From the NCBI GenBank assembly GCA_937880705.1, contig CALGRZ010000052.1, forward strand, positions 1 to 38,960: a DNA stretch of 38,960 nt, in the 5' to 3' direction. Below, in pieces: positions 1 through 7,839 of the stretch (within the stretch, counting starts at the first letter, position 1; every line of letters begins with the position of its first letter). The position numbers were made by a program, and so were the translations under genes. The notes under the pieces are model-generated. The model was not told the DNA's origin. It ran no database searches and worked only from the letters and a program-made list of their open reading frames with translations. The DNA comes from an uncultured Alistipes sp. (GTDB lineage: Bacteria; Bacteroidota; Bacteroidia; Bacteroidales; Rikenellaceae).

Positions 1-224
1 TTTCCTGTATCCTTTTCACAGAAAAAAACGTTTCCATCGGTTTGCCTGTCCAGTGCCCCAAGAATATTTATAAGGGTAGTCTTACCCGAACCTGAACGGC
101 CGCGAAGACATACAAGCTGTCCCTCGCCAACCTCTAAATTTATATCGGTAAGTGCATTTACAACACTTCCGTCACCGATAGTAAAATCCCTTGAAATATG
201 TTCAGCTTTTAAAATTTTTTCCAT
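1..224 (-). CDS. ABC transporter ATP-binding protein, MacB/LolD-like (N-terminal part only)
   Basis: The start codon is at 224 and the gene runs off the left edge, leaving about 74 residues. The protein has an ABC ATPase N-terminus with a Walker A motif, GRSGSGKTT, at about residues 42-50, followed by INILGALD. This resembles the MacB/LolD type that powers lipoprotein or peptide export with an FtsX-like permease; the signature, Walker B and permease lie outside the window. Wording such as GDGSVVNAL and LRGRSGSGKTTLINILGALD is what I associate with Clostridia rather than Bacteroidota, and the DNA is AT-rich. No Shine-Dalgarno sequence precedes the ATG, which is normal for Bacteroidota and odd for Clostridia. 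The gene is either horizontally acquired or part of a wrong join. Family call firm; origin uncertain. Confidence 0.85.
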   Translation of the reverse strand, partial: MEKILKAEHISRDFTIGDGSVVNALTDINLEVGEGQLVCLRGRSGSGKTTLINILGALDRQTDGNVFFCEKDTG

Positions 225-253
225 AGGTAAATCCAAAATATTTTGTTTAATTA

Positions 254-682
254 TTAATCTATAGTCATTGCCTCAGTTAAAACTTGATGTGCCTTTTCAA
301 ATTTTCTGACCCACATATTCCAAGTGTTTTCATCAGTTTCACGCATATCATCAAAATAGTACTCAAGCATTCTGTCATCACACACGTCAGTTGTGCGTGT
401 TAAAGAGCCTCCTCTCATATCATTTTCAATAAAACGATTCATTGTGATGAGCTCATAAGGCATGCCTAGCTCTTTTTTCTCATAGGAACTAGTTTTAACG
501 ATTCTTAATTGACCATCTGCACAATCATCAATGAATATCTTATTCTCAAACCTTTTGAAGGGCGCAAGTATTCTTTCTTGTCTCTTCTCTATTTCTGCTA
601 ACGCAACTTCTTTGGTGATTGTTATTCCATTCTTCTCGACTATCTCTTGAAGAACGTTTGTGGGTAGGTTTTGTACTTTCAT
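254..682 (-). CDS. Hypothetical protein, 142 aa
   Basis: I do not recognise this protein. It is soluble, with no signal peptide or membrane segment, a mixed charge pattern and a helical N-terminal half. A central stretch contains FIDDCADGQLRIVK, and the C-terminal part is acidic with several tryptophans and tyrosines (EYYFDDMRETDENTWNMW). It is AT-richer than the genes from 1131 onward. A well-formed Bacteroidota promoter lies 39 bp upstream of the ATG (721-752), so the gene is probably expressed on its own or together with the ABC gene that starts 29 bp after its stop. It lies downstream of tRNA-Asn, a common place for inserted DNA, but no integrase or attachment repeat is visible. It is a real gene judging by the promoter and clean frame; function unknown. 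Confidence 0.7.
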   Translation of the reverse strand: MKVQNLPTNVLQEIVEKNGITITKEVALAEIEKRQERILAPFKRFENKIFIDDCADGQLRIVKTSSYEKKELGMPYELITMNRFIENDMRGGSLTRTTDVCDDRMLEYYFDDMRETDENTWNMWVRKFEKAHQVLTEAMTID

Positions 683-720
683 AATTGTGTGTGTTTTCTA
701 TTATTATTGTTTTCTTGGTA

Positions 721-752
721 CAAATATAATAGGTTATTTTTTAATCTGCAAA
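721..752 (-). promoter_or_regulatory. Bacteroidota-type promoter for the 142-aa gene
   Basis: On the minus strand TTTG (749-752) is followed after 20 bp by TATATTTG (721-728). This matches the Bacteroidota -33/-7 pattern TTTG ... TAnnTTTG. Transcription would begin near 714, about 30 nt before the ATG at 682. Confidence 0.75.
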
Positions 753-902
753 CTTTTCGATAAGTTTCTTAAGAGTCTTGTCATCTTATTAGAAGCTCGA
801 CCGCGTTGCCTGCTTATCGTAGTAACTATTTCCTTCTCCAACTACTGGTCGTTACCACTGCAGATATCGTTTGCTACCCTCTGTGCATCCCATGCACTTG
901 TG

Positions 903-976
903 CGCCTGAACAAGGACTTGAACCTAGGACCCCATGATTAACAGTCATGTGCTCTAACCAACTGAGCTATTCAGGC
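903..976 (-). tRNA. tRNA-Asn (anticodon GTT)
   Basis: A 74-nt cloverleaf reads on the minus strand. The acceptor stem GCCTGAA pairs with TTCAGGC, followed by discriminator G; CCA is not encoded. The D arm is GCTC/GAGC, and the anticodon stem CATGA/TCATG carries the loop CTGTTAA, so the anticodon is GTT (asparagine). The T stem CTAGG/CCTTG has one U-U mismatch at its second pair (position 50-64). The promoter is at 1010-1040. A hairpin-forming GTGCAT-GGG-ATGCAC lies just downstream (883-897) without a T-run. Confidence 0.96.
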
Positions 977-1009
977 ATTGTAAAAGAACGTTATCTTTCG
1001 ATTGCGGTG

Positions 1010-1040
1010 CAAAGGTAAGCTATTTTTTTTATTCTGCAAA
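1010..1040 (-). promoter_or_regulatory. Promoter for tRNA-Asn
   Basis: On the minus strand TTTG (1037-1040) and TACCTTTG (1010-1017) are separated by 19 bp, a Bacteroidota -33/-7 pair. The predicted start is about 25-30 nt before the mature tRNA 5' end at 976. Confidence 0.75.
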
Positions 1041-1130
1041 CATTTTCCGAAAAAATTTTCAAAAAAATTATCACCCCCATACCACCCTCCACCAACGGCC
1101 AACAGCCAACACGCTGATACTAACAAGATT

Positions 1131-2303
1131 ATGCCAAGACACACTAAAAAAAGATATTACCGCTATGGTAAAACCGCCAAGAAAGATTATCTTTGTAGTG
1201 TGAAGCGATACACCTTATATATATTAACCACGCTTTTAGCGATGCTCCTCGCAGGCGAGCTCCGCGCACAGGAGGCCGCAACGGGGAGTGCCCTGCGCTT
1301 TGGCTCCCTCGTGGCCGACTACGGACATATACGCGAGGATGGAGGTGCTGTGGCGTGCCGCTACGAGGCGATAAACGTGGGTGAGCAACCCATCGTTGTC
1401 ACGGAGGTTATCACATCGTGTGGCTGCACCACGGCCAAGTATGAGCGCAAGCCCATACCTCCCGGAGGGCGTTTTACGCTGGAGCTGCGCTACGACCCCA
1501 TGAACCGCCCGGGACGTATCGACCGCACGATATATGTCGGCGTATCGGACCTCAGCGACCACATCAAGCTGCGCATGGTGGGCTACGTCACACCGCGCAA
1601 GCGCAGCATCGAGGAGCTCTACCCCTTCGACATGGGTGGCGGACTGCGCCTGCAGAGCAACTTCCACGCCTTTGCCTATGTCGAGCACGGCAAGAGTGTC
1701 GAGTGCCGCATAGGCTATGCCAACAACTCCGACCGCCCCATCGAGATATACTTCTCGCCCGTGCGCTCATCGGGAGCCCTGCGCATAGAGTACACCGACC
1801 TAATAGAGCCCCACACCACAGGCGACATCACGCTATGCTACTCACTCGCGGAGCACAGCTCGCGCTACGGCACCCTCGACGACAAGCTCAAGGTGGTGGT
1901 CAACGGCAAGGCCTCCGAGACACTGCTCACCACATACGCCATTGCGGTGGATAATTTCGACAATGTAGACGATATTTCCGCTCCGAGGGGCTCTATTTCA
2001 AAAAATATTATTAAATTTGGGGAGGTAAACAGCGAAGAGCTATACCTCGAAGAGTGGTTTGAGCTGCGCAACGAGGGTGGCAGCCCCCTTGTTGTGCGCA
2101 CCGTGGAGTGCAGCAACGACGCACTACGTTGCAGCATAGCACGCAACACGACCATCGCCCCGGGTGCCACACAGCGTTTCACAGTCAAGCTGCGCCCCGC
2201 ACTCATGGGCTCCGACTCACCCTATGTGGGTCGTGTGACGCTCATCACCAACGACCCCATACGTCCGATGCAGGTGGTGAGGGTCAACGCCATAGCCAAA
2301 TAG
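1131..2303 (+). CDS. Secreted DUF1573-domain protein
   Basis: An exported protein of about 390 aa with two immunoglobulin-like DUF1573 (ASH/HYDIN-like) domains. The first shows FGSLVADYGHIREDGG, then INVGEQPIVVTEVITSCGCTT and IPPGG, the hallmark 'sCGCT' loop of the family. The second, about residues 280-390, begins KFGEVNSEELYLEEWFELRNEGG. Such proteins are common in Bacteroidota envelopes; their molecular role is not settled. The start is ambiguous. ATG 1131 gives a long basic n-region, whereas GTG 1200 gives a compact signal peptide (VKRYTLYILTTLLAMLLAG, cleavage after RAQ). A TATCTTTG box at 1188-1195 would favour a start at or after 1200 but has no -33 partner. The nfnA gene follows after 36 bp on the same strand. 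Confidence 0.88.
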   Translation: MPRHTKKRYYRYGKTAKKDYLCSVKRYTLYILTTLLAMLLAGELRAQEAATGSALRFGSLVADYGHIREDGGAVACRYEAINVGEQPIVVTEVITSCGCTTAKYERKPIPPGGRFTLELRYDPMNRPGRIDRTIYVGVSDLSDHIKLRMVGYVTPRKRSIEELYPFDMGGGLRLQSNFHAFAYVEHGKSVECRIGYANNSDRPIEIYFSPVRSSGALRIEYTDLIEPHTTGDITLCYSLAEHSSRYGTLDDKLKVVVNGKASETLLTTYAIAVDNFDNVDDISAPRGSISKNIIKFGEVNSEELYLEEWFELRNEGGSPLVVRTVECSNDALRCSIARNTTIAPGATQRFTVKLRPALMGSDSPYVGRVTLITNDPIRPMQVVRVNAIAK

Positions 2304-2339
2304 AACCGAAAAACTAACAGATAAAACTAAAAAGAAGAA

Positions 2340-3203
2340 ATGTTTGAGATTGTTAAAAAACGCAAGCTGGCCGAGAACATCTACGAGATGAAGATTGCGG
2401 CCGAGCGTGTAGCGCATGCTGCCCTGCCGGGACAGTTTGTCATCGTGCGTGCCAACGAGAGTGGCGAGCGTATCCCTCTGACCATTGCCGACTACGACGT
2501 CGAGGCCGGCACGGTAACCATCGTAACCCAGACCATAGGTCACTCGACGAAGCTCATCTGCGAGCTCGAGGAGGGTGATTCGCTGGCCGACTTCGCAGGC
2601 CCTCTGGGTCGCCCCTCGGAGTTTGTGCACATGCCCCTCGAGGAGCTGAAGAGCCGCAAGTACCTCTTCGTGGCAGGTGGCGTGGGCACGGCACCCGTCT
2701 ACCCGCAGGTTAAGTGGCTGAAGGCGCACGGCGTAGAGTGCGACGTCATCATAGGTGCCAAGACCAAGGATATGCTCATCTACATCGACGAGATGCGCAA
2801 GGTGGGCAATGTGCATATAGCCACGGATGATGGCTCGGAGGGCTTCCACGGCATGGTAACAGGGCTGATGAAGGAGCTTGTCGAGGTGGAGCATCGCCAC
2901 TACGACGAGTGCGTATGTATAGGCCCGATGATCATGATGAAGTTCGTATGCCTCACCACCAAGCCCTGGGCACTGCAGACCACCGTGTCGCTCAACGCCC
3001 TTATGGTCGATGGCACGGGCATGTGCGGTGCCTGCCGCGTGACGGTAGGTGGCAAGACTCTGTTCACCTGCGTTGACGGCCCCGAGTTTGACGGCCACCA
3101 GGTGGACTTCGACGAGGCCATGCGTCGCCAGGCGATGTACAAGGATCAGGAGAGATTAGCTAACCACAAAGACGAACATAAATGTAACTGCTATGGCAAA
3201 TAA
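2340..3203 (+). CDS. nfnA: NfnA: FAD/[2Fe-2S] subunit of NADH-dependent ferredoxin:NADP+ oxidoreductase
   Basis: 287 aa, in the dihydroorotate-dehydrogenase electron-transfer (PyrK-like) family. RIPLTIADYD (residues 45-54) is the FAD-binding RxxLT-type motif, and VAGGVGTAPVYPQ (about 110-122) is the NAD-binding loop. The C-terminal segment CGACRVTVGGKTLFTC, with the upstream cysteines, is the [2Fe-2S] site. In this family NfnA takes electrons from NADH and, with NfnB, couples NADPH formation to reduced ferredoxin (electron bifurcation/confurcation). The identity as NfnA rather than PyrK rests on the adjacent nfnB, which overlaps it by 11 bp, and on the absence of pyrD. It is cytosolic. Confidence 0.9.
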   Translation: MFEIVKKRKLAENIYEMKIAAERVAHAALPGQFVIVRANESGERIPLTIADYDVEAGTVTIVTQTIGHSTKLICELEEGDSLADFAGPLGRPSEFVHMPLEELKSRKYLFVAGGVGTAPVYPQVKWLKAHGVECDVIIGAKTKDMLIYIDEMRKVGNVHIATDDGSEGFHGMVTGLMKELVEVEHRHYDECVCIGPMIMMKFVCLTTKPWALQTTVSLNALMVDGTGMCGACRVTVGGKTLFTCVDGPEFDGHQVDFDEAMRRQAMYKDQERLANHKDEHKCNCYGK

Positions 3204-4590
3204 GATACCCCGCGTAGCTGTACGCGAACAAGATCCCAAGGTGCGTGCCACCAACTTCGAGGAGGTGTGCTACGGCTATAACCACGAGGAGGCACTGCTG
3301 GAGGCCTCACGCTGCCTCAACTGCAAGAATCCGCGCTGCGTGCAGGCCTGCCCCGTAAATATCCGTATCCCCGACTTCATCCACCACATCACCGAGGACA
3401 ACCTGCGTGCTGCGGCCGACACCATCCACCTGGATAGCTCGCTACCCTCGATATGTGGTCGCGTCTGCCCCCAGGAGTCACAGTGCGAGGGCTCATGCGT
3501 GCTGGGCATCAAGGGTGAGCCTGTGGCCATCGGCAAGCTGGAGCGTTTCGTGGGCGACTGGGCCCTGGAGCATGCCGACGAGGAGCCCGCACCCGCCATC
3601 GAGCCTAATGGCAAGCGTGTGGCCATCGTAGGTAGCGGCCCCGCAGGTCTTGCCTGTGCGAGTGACCTGGCCAAGATGGGCTACCAGGTAGATGTCTTCG
3701 AGGCGTTGCACAAGCTGGGTGGCGTGCTCGTATATGGCATCCCCGAGTTCCGTCTGCCGAAGCAGAAGGTCGTAGCTCGCGAGATTGAGGCCGTGAAGCG
3801 TCTGGGCGTAAGGTTCGAGAACGACGTGATCATAGGTCGCACGATGACCATCGACTCGCTGCTCGACGAGCAGGGCTACGATGCCGTATTCGTAGGCTCG
3901 GGTGCCGGTCTGCCCCGCTTTATGGGCATCGAGGGCGAGAACCTCAACGGCGTACTCTCGGCCAACGAGTTCCTCACGCGCGTCAACCTTATGGGTGCTT
4001 GGAATCCCGAGACGTCGGATACCCCCGTATATGTAGGCCGCAAGGTCGTTGTCGTAGGTGGCGGTAATGTGGCTATGGATGCTGTGCGCACCGCCAAGCG
4101 TCTGGGTGCCGAGGCTGTCATCGTCTACCGTCGTGGCGAGGCCGAGCTGCCCGCGCGTAAGGAGGAGGTGCACCACGCCAAGGAGGAGGGCATCGAGTTC
4201 CGCATGCTGACCAACCCCACACATATCCTCGGCACGGAGGATGGCTGGGTGAAGGGCATCAACTGCGTGGAGATGGAGCTTGGTGAGCCCGATGCCAGTG
4301 GCCGTCGTTCACCCCAGGAGAAGGCCGGCTCGGACTTTACCATCGACTGCGACGTGGTGATCATGGCTTTAGGCACATCGCCCAACCCGCTTATCGCCTC
4401 AACCACAGGTGGTCTGAACATCAACCGCCGTGGCTGCATCGAGGCCAACGAGATGGGTGTTACCTCGCGTGAGGGTGTCTTTGCCGGTGGCGATGCCGTG
4501 ACGGGTGCCGCAACGGTGATCCTGGCCATGGGTGCCGGACGTAAGGGCGCAAAGGCCATCGACGAGTATATCCGCAGCAAAGAGGCGTAA
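3193..4590 (+). CDS. nfnB: NfnB: NADPH/FAD/[4Fe-4S] subunit (GltD-like) of the NfnAB transhydrogenase
   Basis: 465 aa, the normal length for glutamate-synthase-small-subunit-like oxidoreductases. The N-terminal iron-sulfur region has CLNCKNPRCVQACP (residues 42-55) and CGRVCPQESQCEGSC. The FAD Rossmann motif VAIVGSGPAGLACASDLA lies near 143-160, and the NADPH Rossmann motif VVVVGGGNVAMDAV near 286-299. A C-terminal GVFAGGDAVTGAATV holds the second FAD contact. Often annotated gltA or gltD, but no glutamate synthase large subunit is present and nfnA overlaps its start, so it is the bifurcating flavin partner of NfnA. It links the NADH, NADPH and ferredoxin pools of an anaerobe. Its start is translationally coupled to nfnA. 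Confidence 0.9.
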   Translation: MANKIPRVAVREQDPKVRATNFEEVCYGYNHEEALLEASRCLNCKNPRCVQACPVNIRIPDFIHHITEDNLRAAADTIHLDSSLPSICGRVCPQESQCEGSCVLGIKGEPVAIGKLERFVGDWALEHADEEPAPAIEPNGKRVAIVGSGPAGLACASDLAKMGYQVDVFEALHKLGGVLVYGIPEFRLPKQKVVAREIEAVKRLGVRFENDVIIGRTMTIDSLLDEQGYDAVFVGSGAGLPRFMGIEGENLNGVLSANEFLTRVNLMGAWNPETSDTPVYVGRKVVVVGGGNVAMDAVRTAKRLGAEAVIVYRRGEAELPARKEEVHHAKEEGIEFRMLTNPTHILGTEDGWVKGINCVEMELGEPDASGRRSPQEKAGSDFTIDCDVVIMALGTSPNPLIASTTGGLNINRRGCIEANEMGVTSREGVFAGGDAVTGAATVILAMGAGRKGAKAIDEYIRSKEA

Positions 4591-4631
4591 TGCCAAACAT
4601 TTGACACACAACCGTTTAAAATAATATGCCT

Positions 4632-5279
4632 ATGAAAAAGTATTTCGCAGAGCTTCTCGGCACTATGGTGCTGGTGCTTATGGGTTGCGGCACAGCCGTA
4701 TTCTCGGGTGTTGACCTCGTAGCAACATCGCTGGCGTTTGGTCTCTCGGTAGTGGCTATGGCCTACACCATCGGCAACTTCTCGGGTTGCCACATCAACC
4801 CCGCCATCACCCTCGGTGCGTGGCTTCTGAAGCGCATCTCGGGCAAGGATGCCCTCTTCTATGTGCTCTTCCAGTGCGTTGGTGCGCTGCTGGGTGCTGC
4901 AATATTGTGGTTCCTCGCCCCCGATAGTGGTCTGGGTGCCAACAACCTCCAGGCAGGCATCAGCCTCGAGCAGGGTCTTGTAGCCGAGGTGGTATTCACC
5001 TTCATCTTCGTGCTTGTGGTACTTGCCACGACCGACGAGGAGTATGGTGCAGGTGAGCGTGCCGGCTTCTTTATCGGCCTCACGCTGGTTCTCGTGCACC
5101 TCGTATGTATCGGCATCACCGGCACCTCGGTGAACCCCGCACGTTCATTCGGTCCCGCGCTCATCGCAGGTGGCGAGGCTCTGGCCAACCTCTGGATCTT
5201 CATCGTAGCCCCCGCCGTAGGTGCTGCGCTGTCGGCCCTTGTATGGTGCTGCCTGAAGAAGCAATGCTGCAAGAAGTAG
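4632..5279 (+). CDS. aqpZ: Aquaporin Z-type water channel
   Basis: About 215 aa, six membrane helices and two half-helices. The two pore motifs are intact: INPAIT after helix 2 and VNPARS before the last helix. A histidine in helix 5 (LVLVHLVCIGITGTSVNPAR) and the Arg of NPAR match the AqpZ selectivity filter, so water rather than glycerol is the likely substrate. The tail CCLKKQCCKK is unusually rich in cysteine and lysine. I place the start at 4632 (MKKYFAELLG), though an in-frame ATG at 4626 is possible. It lies 41 bp after nfnB and may be the last gene of that transcript, which ends at the hairpin at 5303-5338. The functional link to NfnAB is unclear. Confidence 0.93.
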   Translation: MKKYFAELLGTMVLVLMGCGTAVFSGVDLVATSLAFGLSVVAMAYTIGNFSGCHINPAITLGAWLLKRISGKDALFYVLFQCVGALLGAAILWFLAPDSGLGANNLQAGISLEQGLVAEVVFTFIFVLVVLATTDEEYGAGERAGFFIGLTLVLVHLVCIGITGTSVNPARSFGPALIAGGEALANLWIFIVAPAVGAALSALVWCCLKKQCCKK

Positions 5280-5302
5280 TTACATATAACTACACAAACT
5301 TT

Positions 5303-5338
5303 AAGGGGGTGTCCAACAAGCGTGTTGGGCATCCCCTT
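5303..5338 (+). terminator. Hairpin terminator after aqpZ
   Basis: AAGGGG-TG-CCAACA pairs with TGTTGG-CA-CCCCTT around the loop AGCG, giving about 14 paired bases with two mismatches. It lies 23 bp after the aqpZ stop. The T-run is weak (ATCGTTTAAG). Confidence 0.75.
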
Positions 5339-5413
5339 ATCGTTTAAGTTGTATAACAAGTGCTAATTTTTAGGCTTGCCAGACAGCTTCGTCTGTTTCA
5401 CCCCTCCTCACGA

Positions 5414-5545
5414 CTACTTGCACTTAAACAGGTCGGTGAGGTAGGTATCCAGAAACATCAGCTCGGGATCGCCCTGCGCCACATCGTTGAGCAGCAGATC
5501 CTCCTCGCTGTAGAGATTTAAAATACGATTGTCGAGTTCACCCAT
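5414..5545 (-). CDS. Possible 43-aa protein downstream of the ECF sigma gene
   Basis: A short clean frame, MGELDNRILNLYSEEDLL..., ending FLDTYLTDLFKCK. It is acidic, helical and without a membrane segment. It starts 68 bp after the sigma factor stop on the same strand and fills most of an otherwise empty 270-bp stretch. Its position suggests a regulator or partner of the sigma factor, but nothing in it matches an anti-sigma domain I know. Codon use (GAG, CTC, CTG, GAC) fits the neighbouring genes, which supports it being real. Function unknown. Confidence 0.5.
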   Translation of the reverse strand: MGELDNRILNLYSEEDLLLNDVAQGDPELMFLDTYLTDLFKCK

Positions 5546-5613
5546 AGGCAACTAAATTTAGAGTCTAACTACTCTTATAACGGCCCTCGGGTGGCTTTAT
5601 TGTGCGCGACGAA

Positions 5614-6198
5614 CTAATTTAGCGCAATATTTTTCTCGGCTATCATCTTGCGCAGGTTTATCAGTGCGTAGCGCATACGTCCCAGTGCGGTGTTGATGCT
5701 CACGTCGGTCTCCTCGGCGATCTCCTGAAACGAGAGCTTCGAGTAGTAGCGCAGGCGCACCACCTCCTGCTGCTCCTCGGGCAGCTCGCCAATAAGGCGA
5801 CGTATCTGCTCGGCCTGCTCCGTCGAGATCATCGACTGCTCGGCCGTAGGCTCCACAAGGCGCGACGTGCCCAGAATGTCGTAGCCGGCATCGGCCTCGT
5901 TGATGATACGCTGCGACTTGACCCTGCGGAAGTGGTCCAAGACACGGTTGTGGGCGATGCGCAACACCCACGACAGAAACTTTCCCGTGTCGGTGTAGCC
6001 ACCCTCGTCAATGACCTTGACGGCTTTGATGAATGTCTCCTGGAAGATATCATCGGCGATGTCGTCATCCTTGACCATCATGCCGATATAACGACGCACA
6101 CGCTGACTGTGGCGGCCGATAAGTTCAGATATGGCACTCCTATCACCCGTAAGGTAGCGATTAAGCAATACACGGTCGCTTAACTCGTTGATTATCAT
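5614..6198 (-). CDS. ECF (RpoE-type) RNA polymerase sigma factor
   Basis: 194 aa with sigma region 2 at about residues 10-95 (DIADDIFQETFIKAVKVI, then FLSWVLRIAHNRVLDHFRR) and region 4 at about 130-185 (ELPEEQQEVVRLRYYSKLSFQEIAEE, then a helix-turn-helix ending INTALGRMRYAL). This is the layout of group 4 sigma factors. No classical anti-sigma gene adjoins it; upstream is a MATE exporter and downstream a 43-aa ORF. It has its own near-consensus promoter (6278-6309). Its regulon cannot be read from the window. Confidence 0.95.
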   Translation of the reverse strand: MIINELSDRVLLNRYLTGDRSAISELIGRHSQRVRRYIGMMVKDDDIADDIFQETFIKAVKVIDEGGYTDTGKFLSWVLRIAHNRVLDHFRRVKSQRIINEADAGYDILGTSRLVEPTAEQSMISTEQAEQIRRLIGELPEEQQEVVRLRYYSKLSFQEIAEETDVSINTALGRMRYALINLRKMIAEKNIALN

Positions 6199-6277
6199 AC
6201 TCTCTAATTTAGTTGGTTCAAGAGCAGAGTTCTATCGATAGGCAGTTACTTTTTATCGGTTAATAAACTATTTCGAT

Positions 6278-6309
6278 GCAAGGTACGTCATTTTTTGGAA
6301 ATCTCCAAA
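6278..6309 (-). promoter_or_regulatory. Promoter for the ECF sigma gene
   Basis: On the minus strand TTTG (6306-6309) is followed after 20 bp by TACCTTGC (6278-6285), one base off TAnnTTTG. The leader to the ATG at 6198 is about 70 nt. Confidence 0.55.
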
Positions 6310-6354
6310 TTTTTCGTCACTTAAGACCCCTTATGACCACTCTTCGCTCACCTC

Positions 6355-7701
6355 TTACCGGCCCTCGCTGCGTCGCTCTACGAGCATCACCACCATGAAG
6401 GTGAGGGCCTCGGCCGTGGGCATAGCCAGCCATATACCCTTCACGCCCAACCACGCGGGCAGCAGCATGAAGCAGGGGATGATAAGCACCAAGCCGCGCA
6501 GCAGCACAAAGAGCGTGGCACGACCAACGCGCTCGATGCTCTGGTAGTAGCCTATGATGGCGACGTTGAGGATGAAGAAGACCACACCGAGGGCGTAGTA
6601 GGGGAAGCCCTCGATGGCTATCTGTGCGGCCACGGTGGTACTATCGACGAAGAGTGCCACGAGCAGCTCGGGCATGAAGACAAACATCGCAGCCACTATA
6701 AGGCCAAACAGGAGCGAGGTCATCATCAGCAGTCGTCGTGTTGTGGCCACCTCGGCAAGACGCTGACGGCCATAGTTGTAGCTTATGATGGGCTGTGCCG
6801 ACTGCGCTATGGCGTTGCCCACCATAAAGAAGAAGGGGGTGTAGTAGCACGAGATGCCGAAGGCCCCCACGCCATCGTCACCGAGGTAGCGCATAAAGAC
6901 TATGTTGCCGATGTATATGAGCACGGCCAGCGACAGCTCGCCCATCAGCGAGGAGGCACCCACACGGCACTGGTAGCCGACATTGCGCAGCGACAGCCGC
7001 AGACTCTTAAGGCTCATCTTCGGCAGCACGACATGCAGCCTGCTACTTGCTCTCAGCAGGTAGCCAAGGGCCATCACACCACCCAGCACCATGCAGATAC
7101 CCGTGGCCACACCTGCGCCCTTGACGCCCATGTCCAACGGGAAGACGAACAACCAGTCGAGGATGGCATTGAGCACGGCAGGGATGATATTACACCACAT
7201 GGCGTAGCGCGGAGCACCGTCCAGACGTATGATGAAGAGGCCTATGATGCCGAACATCTCGAAGATAAAGCCCGGCAGGAGCCACTCGGTGTACTCCACG
7301 ACATGGTTCAGCAGCGTGGGCGAGGCACCCAGCAGCAGGGCCACCTCCTCGAGATTGGCGAAGATAAGCGCAGCGATGAGCGTGGCCACCGCAGCAGCAG
7401 CCACCAACGCCTGCGTGATGTTGAGGCGCGCCACACGCAGCTTGCCCTGCGACAGGTGTATCGAGGCCACCACCGAGCAGCCGGCACCCACCATCAATGC
7501 CAGACCCGACATCAGCTGATAGATGGGCACGACGATATTTACCGCAGCCACACCTATGGGGCCTACGCCATGACCCACGATCATGCCGTCGATGGCCGTC
7601 ATTGCCGACATAGACAGCGTACCCAACAGAGTAGGTATCAACAGCTTACGAAACAGCACCGAGATCTGGCCACTCTCAAAATCTATAGCATCACGCTTCA
7701 T
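6355..7701 (-). CDS. MATE family multidrug/sodium antiporter
   Basis: 448 aa with about 12 hydrophobic helices, the normal size for MATE exporters. The N-terminus (residues 1-60: FRKLLIPTLLGTLSMSAMTAIDGMIVGHGVGPIGVAAVNI) is typical of the DinF/NorM-like MatE domain, and a second MatE repeat begins near residue 240 (SSLMGELSLAVLIYIGNIVFMR) with SAQPIISYNYGRQR. It exports cationic drugs or metabolites using a sodium or proton gradient; the substrate cannot be told from sequence. The start at 7701 follows a TACCTTTG box at 7754-7761. It is divergent from maf. Confidence 0.93.
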   Translation of the reverse strand: MKRDAIDFESGQISVLFRKLLIPTLLGTLSMSAMTAIDGMIVGHGVGPIGVAAVNIVVPIYQLMSGLALMVGAGCSVVASIHLSQGKLRVARLNITQALVAAAAVATLIAALIFANLEEVALLLGASPTLLNHVVEYTEWLLPGFIFEMFGIIGLFIIRLDGAPRYAMWCNIIPAVLNAILDWLFVFPLDMGVKGAGVATGICMVLGGVMALGYLLRASSRLHVVLPKMSLKSLRLSLRNVGYQCRVGASSLMGELSLAVLIYIGNIVFMRYLGDDGVGAFGISCYYTPFFFMVGNAIAQSAQPIISYNYGRQRLAEVATTRRLLMMTSLLFGLIVAAMFVFMPELLVALFVDSTTVAAQIAIEGFPYYALGVVFFILNVAIIGYYQSIERVGRATLFVLLRGLVLIIPCFMLLPAWLGVKGIWLAMPTAEALTFMVVMLVERRSEGR

Positions 7702-7753
7702 ACTTTCCCTTCAATCAATTCGTTTGGCTCATCAAAATAACCGCTCCTTGCAA

Positions 7754-7761
7754 CAAAGGTA
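7754..7761 (-). promoter_or_regulatory. -7 box for the MATE gene
   Basis: TACCTTTG on the minus strand, 53 bp before the ATG at 7701. No clear TTTG at -33. Back-to-back with the maf promoter at 7806. Confidence 0.55.
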
Positions 7762-7805
7762 GCAACAATTTGCGATATTATGTTTTAGATTATGCGAAAA
7801 ATAGC

Positions 7806-7813
7806 TATCTTTG
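7806..7813 (+). promoter_or_regulatory. -7 box for maf
   Basis: TATCTTTG on the plus strand. It lies inside the longer frame that begins at 7792, so translation from there is unlikely and the ATG at 7840 is preferred. Confidence 0.6.
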
Positions 7814-7839
7814 TCTATGTTTTAACCAATGTGCCAACA

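Noticed and set aside
883..897. Rho-independent terminator for tRNA-Asn
   Set aside because: GTGCAT-GGG-ATGCAC can pair, but there is no T-run and the stem is only 6 bp.
683..902. Integration site or genomic-island edge at tRNA-Asn
   Set aside because: No integrase gene and no repeat of the tRNA 3' end is visible in the window, though the left edge is AT-rich.
660..941. 93-codon plus-strand frame
   Set aside because: It runs through the promoter of the 142-aa gene and into tRNA-Asn; no family match and low-complexity start.
2217..3098. 293-codon minus-strand frame opposite nfnA
   Set aside because: A mirror frame caused by GC-rich codon use in nfnA; His/Leu/Val-rich with no motif.
3193..4590. 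Glutamate synthase small subunit (gltD)
   Set aside because: No large subunit is present and the gene overlaps a PyrK-like flavin/iron-sulfur gene, the NfnAB arrangement.
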